From: Dethiothermospora halolimnae
GTDB taxonomy: Bacteria; Bacillota; Clostridia; Tissierellales; VENL01
Length of the DNA stretch: 8,284 nucleotides
Direction of reading: 5' to 3'
NCBI RefSeq assembly: GCF_037577855.1
Contig: NZ_JBAKFX010000090.1
Span: forward strand, 1-8,284
Shown here: positions 1-5,075 of the stretch, one piece after another
How positions within the stretch are numbered: position 1 is the first letter of the stretch
Layout: each line of letters opens with the position of its first letter
The notes under the pieces: generated by a model
Seen by the model: the letters and a program-made list of their open reading frames with translations, nothing else
What the model was told of the DNA's origin: nothing
The model's database searches: none
Program-made: the position numbers and the translations under genes

Positions 1-37
1 AAATGAGGAGATGAATAATAAAAAATATTAATATTAG

Positions 38-301
38 GTATTAAATATTATTTAAGTATAAAAAAAGGTATTATGGAAAAGTATCATTACAATTACCCCT
101 ATTTTTAAGAAAATTGTCCCATGGAATCATAAAATTTTTTACAAATATAAAATCAAATATATTTATAATGACGTCCTTAGCTTCTTTACTGGGATTTATA
201 ATATCCTTTACCGAGTTTTTATGTACAGGGCAAATTTATCTCCCAACAATAGTCTCAATGATTCAAACTGGGGATAAAGGGAGTTATAATGTACAAGCTA
301 T
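38..301 (+). pseudogene. ccdA internal fragment, copy 1
   Basis: This is a dead copy of the middle of the CcdA-type membrane gene found intact at 6913-7836. By hand, 72-301 matches 7420-7649 with about 8 mismatches in 230 bases. It keeps the second redox-motif region (FTEFLCTGQIYLPTI) but has lost the first transmembrane segments, the NPC motif, the thioredoxin part and the last two membrane segments. The frame from 114 to 308 is open for 64 codons, but it starts at an internal ATG with no ribosome binding site and ends where foreign sequence begins, so I do not call it a gene. At its left it is joined to a leader (1-37) in which a GAGGAG site is followed by ATA (18-20), where unit 2 has ATG. 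At its right it is fused out of frame to the end of the small-protein gene. Confidence 0.85.
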
Positions 302-333
302 TATTTGATAAAGTTGCAAAGAGAATCATTTGA
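293..333 (+). pseudogene. 3' end remnant of small-protein gene, copy 1
   Basis: The first 23 bases (293-315) match 8110-8132 inside the small-protein gene exactly. Read in that gene's frame they give KLLFDKVAKRII and a TGA stop at 331-333, against KLLFDKVPNKIIIQLV in the intact gene. The TGA overlaps a TTG (330-332) that opens the redoxin frame. This suggests that the two genes were once translationally coupled. The rest of the gene is missing. Confidence 0.7.
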
Positions 334-499
334 AAAAGAAACCTATATTAATAACAAAAGAAAAGCTGGATAAAAAAATAGGAGTAGGTAGTATAGCATT
401 AAGTTTTGTAATTGATAAAGGGGGAAATATAAAAATGGATGGAGTAGTGATAAGTCCTTCCAAAACGAATTAATTGAAAAGGTTAATTCATTTAATTAG
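330..499 (+). pseudogene. Redoxin-like (TlpA/MauD type) remnant, copy 1
   Basis: From TTG at 330 the frame reads MKKKPILIT, then KKIGVGSIALSFVIDKGG, which resembles the C-terminal part of a thioredoxin-fold protein (the segment around the cis-proline plus the following beta strand and Gly turn). The family's cis-Pro position carries Ala here (GCA), while copy 2 has Pro (CCA). Compared with copy 2 it lacks 72 bases between two ATAACA repeats and a shorter stretch near 431, after which the frame shifts and stops at 471-473. Homology continues to the old stop at 497-499. No CxxC catalytic motif is present. The family assignment rests on a short stretch and is moderate. Confidence 0.6.
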
Positions 500-520
500 G
501 TAATAATTTTTAGGTGGGGA

Positions 521-535
521 ATGCTAGGAAAATAA
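521..535 (+). other. Four-codon mini-ORF (MLGK) with strong ribosome site, unit 1
   Basis: AGGTGGGG is followed closely by ATG CTA GGA AAA TAA, 36 bases before the start of the Cys-rich peptide gene. The same mini-ORF with the same ribosome site recurs at 3073-3087 before the unit 2 peptide. It may act as a short leader that loads ribosomes for the peptide gene, whose own site (TAGG, 8 bases before ATG) is weaker. It could equally be a by-chance feature of a conserved spacer. Confidence 0.3.
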
Positions 536-556
536 ATTTAAATGTAGGTTGTTAAA

Positions 557-793
557 ATGAATAAAAAGAAAAGAGTGTTAGTAATGTTACTTGCTATAGT
601 AACAATGTTAATGGTTGTTGGGAATGTGGCTTTTGCGGACCATGTGGTTGAAAGATGGAAAGAATGTGGGACAAAACCAGATTCTGAAGATCCAGCAGGA
701 GGCGGAATATATGAGTGTTGCTATTATGTTAGACTTTGTAGGGATATTAATGACTCTAGCACTTGTTATGTAAGAGAAGAGGAGTGCTATTAG
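557..793 (+). CDS. Small secreted Cys-rich peptide (78 aa)
   Basis: I do not recognise a named family. The product has a classic Sec signal peptide: basic N-terminus (MNKKKR), a hydrophobic core at about residues 7-22, and a probable cleavage after NVAFA at residue 27. This leaves a mature peptide of about 51 residues with six cysteines at 37, 54, 55, 61, 70 and 77 of the precursor, many acidic residues and a Pro/Gly-rich stretch (41-50). The last four cysteines follow C-x5-C-x8-C-x6-C, nearly matched by the unit 2 relative (C-x5-C-x7-C-x6-C). An in-frame TAG at 545 excludes a longer start. The gene sits between redoxin/CcdA remnants and a lipoprotein gene. Exported, disulfide-bonded action (bacteriocin, toxin or signal) is inference. 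Layout and signal end resemble Bacteroidota NVEALA peptides only superficially. ATG with AGG 8 bases upstream is an acceptable start. Confidence 0.8.
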   Translation: MNKKKRVLVMLLAIVTMLMVVGNVAFADHVVERWKECGTKPDSEDPAGGGIYECCYYVRLCRDINDSSTCYVREEECY

Positions 794-935
794 AAGAACA
801 TACTAAGAGTTATGTAGTATATATATTTGTATTATAATTGTTTAGTATTCCTCATCTTAAAAAATATAATATAAAAACCACAATATACTTATTTATTTAA
901 ATTAACTAGGAGGTGTAATTATAAAAAGATACATT

Positions 936-2252
936 ATGTTAATATTAATACATATTTTATTATTAGTAGGTTGTACAAATAAAAGTACTGATAATTCATA
1001 TTTAGAAACTGAAGATAAAAGTAAAGAAATAACAATAGCAGTATGGAACAAGTATATAGGCGGGGATGGAGAACTTGTAGATCCTATTATAGGTAATACT
1101 AGAATAAAATTTGGATTAGAGAGAGATGTAAGTGTGTCATATGATATAATTTACGCTAATACGTTTGAAGAATATTTGGAAAAATTGAATATAAGATTAT
1201 ATCAAGATAATGGACCTACATTGCTTTATTTTTATAACAGCTCTTCAGCTAAAAAATATATAGAACAAGGTATTGCACTTGATGTAAAAAATAAGATTCA
1301 AAATACAAAAAAACTCTATGATATATTTGTAGGGGATAATATGTATTATATACCTATAGGAATGAATTATTCAGCAATATCACTATATAAAGAGACATTA
1401 GATATGTTAGATATCAAGGAACCTAGTCTAAATTGGACTAAAAAAGATTTTTTAGACATAAGAGAAAAGTGGCTAAACTATGAGAAAAGACTTTTTACTG
1501 GACAAGAATACTTATATTTAGTTACATATCCTTATTATGAACTAGACATTATTGATGGAAAAACAAAGGAAATACATTTGAATAATGACGGAGTTAAAGA
1601 GTTTTTAAGGAAAACTAGAAGCGATATATTTTCGGAGAAGTATTGTTTATCACATGACCCAGATTTCTATTACAATGCTATCTTTAATTTTAAATCAAAA
1701 GAAAGTAATATTCTTTCTGATGAGATTAAAAGCTATGGAGATCAACTATTAAGTACTTCATATAGTGAAAATACTTTGAAGGTTAGGTCAAGGGTTAGAA
1801 AAAATAAAAATATTATAGTTTTACCTAGTGTATATAATAAAGATTTACATACTTATGGTTTTATGGTAAATAAAAACGGCAAAAATGTAAAATTAGGATT
1901 GGAATTTATAAATGAGTTATTATCAAATGAAAATCAGATGAAACTATATACTGATGAAGTTTATTGGTTTTATCCAGTTAATAAGGAGATAGAGGATGAA
2001 ATAAATGAAAGAGATAAGAAAAATAATATGGATGAAAAGTATATTTCTATGAGAAAAATTATCTTAGACAGAATAAAAAGTCAGAAAGGCATAAATTATT
2101 TAGGAGAAGGTATGAAGGTAAAACATATAAGAGATAGTATAAAAAAAGATTTTTTCAAGATTATATTCTCAGAAAAAGAATATACAGATGAGGAGTTAGA
2201 AAATAAATTGATAGAGATGGAAAATAAGTATCAGTTGTATTTTAGGGAATAA
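936..2252 (+). CDS. Solute-binding-protein-like lipoprotein 1
   Basis: The product is a surface-anchored lipoprotein resembling family 1 extracellular solute-binding proteins of ABC transporters. Visible landmarks are a hydrophobic leader with lipobox LVGC (Cys13), first beta strand ITIAVW (32-37), EEYLEKLN (78-85), GPTLLYFY (93-100), YYIPIGM (137-143), NWTKKDF near 166, and in the C-terminal lobe a YGFMVNKNGKN strand-turn followed by FINELLS and YPVNKEI. The end is a charged helix. Its length is normal for the family. The start is problematic. The ATG at 936 is 20 bases from the strong AGGAGGTG (908-915), while an in-frame ATA at 921 lies 5 bases from it and would add a proper basic KRYI leader. 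Either ATA initiates or the gene has lost its normal start. No permease or ATPase is nearby. The ligand is unknown, with the adjacent peptide a candidate by context only. Confidence 0.85.
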   Translation: MLILIHILLLVGCTNKSTDNSYLETEDKSKEITIAVWNKYIGGDGELVDPIIGNTRIKFGLERDVSVSYDIIYANTFEEYLEKLNIRLYQDNGPTLLYFYNSSSAKKYIEQGIALDVKNKIQNTKKLYDIFVGDNMYYIPIGMNYSAISLYKETLDMLDIKEPSLNWTKKDFLDIREKWLNYEKRLFTGQEYLYLVTYPYYELDIIDGKTKEIHLNNDGVKEFLRKTRSDIFSEKYCLSHDPDFYYNAIFNFKSKESNILSDEIKSYGDQLLSTSYSENTLKVRSRVRKNKNIIVLPSVYNKDLHTYGFMVNKNGKNVKLGLEFINELLSNENQMKLYTDEVYWFYPVNKEIEDEINERDKKNNMDEKYISMRKIILDRIKSQKGINYLGEGMKVKHIRDSIKKDFFKIIFSEKEYTDEELENKLIEMENKYQLYFRE

Positions 2253-2258
2253 TTTTTT

Positions 2259-2302
2259 AAATCAGAGGAGAGTTGAGAAGGGAGAGAGGAGAGATAATGT
2301 AG
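2259..2302 (+). other. Conserved purine-rich 3' block, unit 1
   Basis: Immediately after the lipoprotein stop lies a 44-base block, almost all A and G and rich in GGAG/GAGG, ending in ATG TAG. It matches 4822-4865 of unit 2 at 42 of 44 positions, although the coding ends just before it differ strongly. It resembles several ribosome binding sites in a row leading to a start directly followed by a stop. Its function is unknown. Confidence 0.55.
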
Positions 2303-2327
2303 GACTAGGCATGCCTAGTCCCTTTTT
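2302..2327 (+). terminator. Rho-independent terminator, unit 1
   Basis: GGACTAGGCATGCCTAGTCC is a perfect 20-base palindrome that folds as an 8-bp stem with a CATG loop, followed by CTTTTT. It lies 50 bases after the lipoprotein stop. Equivalent hairpins follow the other two lipoprotein genes, and in the third the stem is kept by G-U wobbles, which favours an RNA hairpin over a DNA operator. Confidence 0.85.
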
Positions 2328-2409
2328 AGTGCCATAAAATAAGGAAGATAAGAGATAGTTTCTTGTTTAGGCAATATTATTGTATAAGTAGTTTAATACC
2401 AATATATGG

Positions 2410-2438
2410 TTGAGGACAAGCTGGAATACATGTATAAT
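2410..2438 (+). promoter_or_regulatory. Sigma-A-type promoter of unit 2
   Basis: TTGAGG (2410-2415) and TATAAT (2433-2438) are spaced by 17 bases. The -10 box overlaps a 7-bp inverted repeat, ATGTATA (2430-2436) and TATACAT (2444-2450), which could be an operator. Transcription would begin near 2445 and run through the dead leader, ccdA and redoxin pieces to the peptide and lipoprotein genes. Confidence 0.6.
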
Positions 2439-2488
2439 ATAAGTATACATACAAATAAATGTAAAATAACCAAATGAGGAGGTGAATA

Positions 2489-2515
2489 ATGAAAAAAATT
2501 AATATTAGGTATTAA
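2489..2515 (+). pseudogene. Truncated leader ORF (MKKINIRY) of the thioredoxin-ccdA remnant
   Basis: A strong GAGGAGGTG is placed 5 bases before ATG AAA AAA ATT, after which the frame stops at TAA (2513-2515). Comparison with unit 4 suggests that this is the 5' end of the old cassette, joined by a deletion to the middle of ccdA at about GTATTAAA (2509-2516; 7379-7386 in the intact gene). The equivalent start in unit 1 (18-20) is ATA. Confidence 0.45.
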
Positions 2516-2771
2516 ATATTATTTAAGAATAAAAAAAGTATTATGGAAAAGTATTATTACAATTCCCCTTATTTTCAATAAAATTATTCCATGAAACTAT
2601 AAAGTTTTTTACAAATATAAAATCAAATATATTTATAATGACGTCCTTAGCTTTTTTACTGGGGTTTATAATATCATTTACCGAGTTTTTATGTACAGGA
2701 CAAATTTATCTTCCAACAATAGTCTCAATGATTCAAACTGGGGATAAAGGGAGTTATAATGTACAAGCTAT
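2509..2771 (+). pseudogene. ccdA internal fragment, copy 2
   Basis: This is homologous to 7379-7649 of the intact CcdA-type gene and to 38-301 of unit 1. The second half (from about 2610) is nearly identical to both, while the first half has more substitutions, including loss of the HGIIKFF reading. It keeps the CTGQIYLP region but no start, no first Cys motif and no C-terminal membrane helices. The right border is the same ACAAGCTAT fusion to the small-protein gene as in copy 1. Confidence 0.85.
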
Positions 2772-2803
2772 TATTTGATAAAGTTGCAAAGAGAATCATT
2801 TGA
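2763..2803 (+). pseudogene. 3' end remnant of small-protein gene, copy 2
   Basis: This is identical to 293-333 over the readable part. It gives KLLFDKVAKRII followed by TGA (2801-2803), overlapping the TTG (2800-2802) of the redoxin frame. It is the tail of a gene related to the one at 7848-8162. Confidence 0.7.
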
Positions 2804-3051
2804 AAAAGAAACCTATATTAATAACAGCTAGTAAAAAACATATAGTTGATAAGTTGATAGAAGATAAGGATATACCTTTTTAATATTATTTTATAACAGA
2901 AGAAGAGCTAGGTAAAAAAATAGGAGTAGGTAGTATACCATTAAGTTTTGTAATTGATAAGGAGGGCAATGTTAAAATAGGTAAAAATGGATGGAATAGT
3001 GATAAGTCATTTCAAAAAGAATTAATTGAAAAGGTTAATTCATTTAACTAG
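2800..3051 (+). pseudogene. Redoxin-like (TlpA/MauD type) remnant, copy 2
   Basis: One frame runs from TTG at 2800 to TAG at 3049-3051, about 83 codons, interrupted by a single TAA at 2881-2883. It reads MKKKPILITASKKHIVDK, then after the stop YYFITEEELGKKIGVG, SIPLSFVIDKEGNVK and GWNSDKSFQKELIEKV. The SIP cis-proline, VIDKEGN strand-turn and C-terminal helix are typical of the second half of TlpA/MauD-like thiol-disulfide redoxins. The N-terminal half with CxxC is absent, so it could not be catalytic even without the stop. It fits a former role beside thioredoxin-CcdA in extracytoplasmic thiol chemistry (inference). Confidence 0.65.
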
Positions 3052-3072
3052 GTAATAATTTTTAGGTGGGGA

Positions 3073-3087
3073 ATGCTAGGAAAATAA
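3073..3087 (+). other. Four-codon mini-ORF (MLGK) with strong ribosome site, unit 2
   Basis: This repeats the arrangement at 521-535: AGGTGGGG, ATG, three codons, TAA, then 20 bases to the peptide start at 3108. The spacer around it is almost identical in both units. Confidence 0.3.
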
Positions 3088-3107
3088 ATTTAAATAAGGT
3101 TGTTAAA

Positions 3108-3306
3108 ATGAATAAAAAGAAAAGCGCATTAGTAATGTTACTCCCTATAGCAACAATGTTAATGGTTATTGGTAATGTGGCTTTTGCAGCTCATGTTTTT
3201 TTATGAGGAAAGACCTGAAGGTGGACAAACTTGTAAATATAAAATAACTTGTACTTCACACAATGAGGATGATTGCACTGAAACAAGACTATACTGTTGG
3301 GATTAA
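3108..3306 (+). pseudogene. Cys-rich secreted peptide gene, frameshifted at a T7 run
   Basis: The gene starts ATG AAT AAA AAG like the 557 gene and encodes a signal peptide ending GNVAFA. It then reads AHVFL and stops at TGA (3204-3206). Seven T's lie at 3196-3202. With six T's the frame would continue as AHVFYEERPEGGQTCK and end at TAA (3304-3306), giving a precursor of about 65 residues with four cysteines in a C-x5-C-x7-C-x6-C pattern. A residue change in the signal core (LLP instead of LLA) is also seen. The Cys spacing kept beyond the shift means that the shift is recent, switchable, or a sequencing error. The partner lipoprotein 2 gene follows at 3466. The peptide function is unknown. 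Confidence 0.75.
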
Positions 3307-3465
3307 GATAAAATTACTTTTAAATAATATATTAGCAAAGTAAGAATATAAATAAATTACTCAGTATTTTCCATATATTAATATGAATTTTAAAAAGTAA
3401 GATTATTATCAGCTAGAATAAAGAATTAGATTGATAGATTACGCATTTTAAGAAGGGAGAAGGTA

Positions 3466-4815
3466 ATGAAGAAAAAACTATTGTTAACACTATCTATATT
3501 TCTAATATTAAATTTAATTGGATGTAGTAGGTATAATGAGAAAACTTTAAATAAAACAGTAAAAGATAACAAAAAAGAAATAATTATAGTAATGTGGGAT
3601 AAAAGAATTAATTCAGTTCTAAGTTTATACAAACAAACTTTTGAATTTGATAACGATATAAAAGTAAAATTTGATAAAATAAAAGCTTCTACTTATGAAG
3701 AATACTTAAAAAAGCTAAACATAAAATTATATTTAGAGGATGGACCTACATTAATATTGCTTGGAAGGTGGAGAAATACATATAAAAAATATGTAGATCA
3801 AGGGGTGGCATTAGAAGTTACTGATAAAATTTCTAATATAGAAAAATTATATGATGGGTTTAAAAATGATAAGATGTATTATATTCCTATAGGAATGTAT
3901 TATAATCCTATTACATTAAATAAAAAATATCTAGATGACTTGGGAGTGAAAGAACCTAAGTTAAATTGGAGAAAAGAAGATTATATAAATATAAAGAATA
4001 AGTGGTTAGAACTACAACCAAGAATATTCAGTTATAGGGAATATTTGGATGTAGTTAAATATCCCCTTAATAATTTAAGAATATTTAATAAAAGTATGGA
4101 GAAAGTAAAAATAAATACAAATGAAATAAAAGCATATATTCATAATGCCAAAAAACAGATATACTCGGGTAACTATGATTTAAAACGGGAGCATAAATAC
4201 GAAAAATATAGTAAGTACTATGAATATAAGAGGGACGAAGAGGTTCAAAATTTACGAGAATTTAATAAAGCTGTTATGATATGCGATATAGATGATAGAT
4301 TATTAAGTTTAAATGGGAGTGAAAGTGGTTTAAAATTTAGAGAAATGTATTTTGAGAATCCAAAAGGAATAGTTTTATTACCAGATGTGATGAGAAATGA
4401 CTATCAAGTATATACATGGGGATTTATAGTTAATAGAAACGGAAAAAATACTGACCTAGGATATAAGTTTATAAATGGACTTTTAGAGGAGGAACAACAA
4501 ATTAATATCTATAGGAATTCGGTCAAAGAAGACTTTCCAGTTATTAAAGGAATTGAAGAAGAAATAAAAAAAATAGAAAAAGAAAGGAAAATAGAAGATA
4601 GATTTATAAAACTAAAGGAATATATACTAGATAAATTTAATAAGGGAGAATATAAAGTCTATAATAGTCAAGATAGTAAAAAAGTAGAGTTTTATAACAT
4701 GTTAGAAGAAGATTTAGTTAAAATTATATTTGATGAAAAGGAATATTCAGATGAGGACTTGAGTAGGGAGTTACAGAAGTTAGAAGATAAGTATAATATG
4801 TGGTTGACCGAATAG
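3466..4815 (+). CDS. Solute-binding-protein-like lipoprotein 2
   Basis: This is a paralogue of the lipoproteins at 936 and 5076. Its signal peptide MKKKLLLTLSIFLILNLIGC ends in a lipobox (LIGC, Cys20), so the mature protein should be lipid-anchored outside the membrane. Landmarks are EIIIVMW (38-44), TYEEYLKKLN (76-85), GPTLILLG (93-100), YYIPIGM (138-144), KLNWRKEDY near 165, WGFIVNRNGKN, FINGLLEEEQQ and the C-terminal KEYSDEDL and LEDKYNMWLTE helix. It has a charged insertion (KYEKYSKYYEYKRDEE, near residue 243) not seen in lipoprotein 1. AAGGGAG 6 bases before ATG supports the start. It is the last gene of unit 2 and is followed by a terminator. No transporter membrane component is linked, so an import role is unproven. 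Confidence 0.9.
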   Translation: MKKKLLLTLSIFLILNLIGCSRYNEKTLNKTVKDNKKEIIIVMWDKRINSVLSLYKQTFEFDNDIKVKFDKIKASTYEEYLKKLNIKLYLEDGPTLILLGRWRNTYKKYVDQGVALEVTDKISNIEKLYDGFKNDKMYYIPIGMYYNPITLNKKYLDDLGVKEPKLNWRKEDYINIKNKWLELQPRIFSYREYLDVVKYPLNNLRIFNKSMEKVKINTNEIKAYIHNAKKQIYSGNYDLKREHKYEKYSKYYEYKRDEEVQNLREFNKAVMICDIDDRLLSLNGSESGLKFREMYFENPKGIVLLPDVMRNDYQVYTWGFIVNRNGKNTDLGYKFINGLLEEEQQINIYRNSVKEDFPVIKGIEEEIKKIEKERKIEDRFIKLKEYILDKFNKGEYKVYNSQDSKKVEFYNMLEEDLVKIIFDEKEYSDEDLSRELQKLEDKYNMWLTE

Positions 4816-4821
4816 GCTTTT

Positions 4822-4865
4822 AAATCAGAGGAAAGTGGAGAAGGGAGAGAGGAGAGATAATGTAG
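4822..4865 (+). other. Conserved purine-rich 3' block, unit 2
   Basis: This block matches 2259-2302 at 42 of 44 positions and again ends in ATG TAG right before the terminator stem. The preceding codons of lipoproteins 1 and 2 differ much more than this block. Confidence 0.55.
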
Positions 4866-4890
4866 GGACTAGGCATGCCTAGTCCGTTTT
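4866..4890 (+). terminator. Rho-independent terminator, unit 2
   Basis: The same perfect 20-base palindrome as at 2302-2321 occurs at 4866-4885, followed by GTTTT. The T-tract is shorter than in unit 1, so termination may be leakier. Confidence 0.75.
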
Positions 4891-4910
4891 CAGGCATTAT
4901 TCATTAGTAG

Positions 4911-4934
4911 TACTATATTTTAAAAAATATAGTA
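4911..4934. repeat. 11-bp perfect inverted repeat
   Basis: TACTATATTTT (4911-4921) and AAAATATAGTA (4924-4934) are perfect complements separated by two bases. The location between the unit 2 terminator and the lipoprotein 3 gene could make it an operator or a weak second hairpin. It is all AT apart from one C-G pair, so chance is possible in this composition. Confidence 0.4.
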
Positions 4935-4952
4935 AAAGAATTGGTGGTGAGG

Positions 4953-4982
4953 TTGAACTATTAATCAATGTATTCTTAAAAT
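4953..4982 (+). promoter_or_regulatory. Possible promoter of lipoprotein 3
   Basis: TTGAAC (4953-4958) and TAAAAT (4977-4982) are spaced by 18 bases and lie about 95 bases before the lipoprotein 3 start. A second weak candidate is TTGTTC (5025-5030) with TAATAA (5048-5053), spacer 17. A promoter is needed here because a terminator precedes the gene, but which pair is used cannot be decided by eye. Confidence 0.35.
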
Positions 4983-5075
4983 ATAAAAATTAATAGTATA
5001 TATGGATGTTATAGATTTAAATATTTGTTCATCTGAAATTTATAAAATAATAAGAATAGTAAGGGGCAGTATATA

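Larger units (their letters stand above)
1..2327 (+). repeat. Cassette unit 1 of a tandem array
   Basis: This unit runs from a leader with a GAGGAG ribosome site, through ccdA, small-protein and redoxin remnants, an intact Cys-rich peptide gene and an SBP-like lipoprotein gene, to a hairpin terminator. The same order recurs in 2472-4890. Non-coding and pseudogene parts match unit 2 closely, with the offset of the leaders being exactly 2471 bases, whereas the lipoprotein genes have diverged. The unit's promoter probably lies left of the window, since the unit 2 promoter sits about 50 bases before the equivalent point. Confidence 0.75.
2472..4890 (+). repeat. Cassette unit 2 of the tandem array
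   Basis: This unit has the same order as unit 1: leader with GAGGAGGTG, ccdA fragment, small-protein end, redoxin remnant, MLGK mini-ORF, peptide gene (frameshifted), SBP-like lipoprotein, purine block and terminator. Shared deletion junctions show that both units descend from one already damaged cassette. The redoxin remnant is longer here than in unit 1, so unit 1 is not the direct parent of unit 2. Confidence 0.75.

Noticed and set aside
114..308. Apparent 64-codon membrane-protein ORF
   Set aside because: It is an internal piece of ccdA with no ribosome site. It starts at an internal ATG created by a substitution and ends at a deletion junction.
835..870. Promoter between the peptide and lipoprotein 1 genes
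   Set aside because: TATAAT words occur at 835-840 and 865-870, but no acceptable -35 box lies at 16-18 bases from either, and such words are expected by chance at this AT content.
1..2771. Insertion sequence or other mobile element as cause of the repeats
   Set aside because: There is no transposase frame, terminal inverted repeat or target duplication at the unit borders. The repeats follow gene cassettes and end at terminators, which fits tandem duplication and recombination.
3426..3632. Reverse-strand ORF of 68 codons
   Set aside because: It lies opposite the lipoprotein 2 start and signal peptide. Its composition is the mirror of an AT-rich lipoprotein leader, and there is no ribosome site or family resemblance.
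2302..4885. Palindromes read as CRISPR-like or operator repeats
   Set aside because: There are only three copies, about 2 kb apart, each after a stop codon and followed by T's, and the third keeps only RNA pairing. They are terminators.
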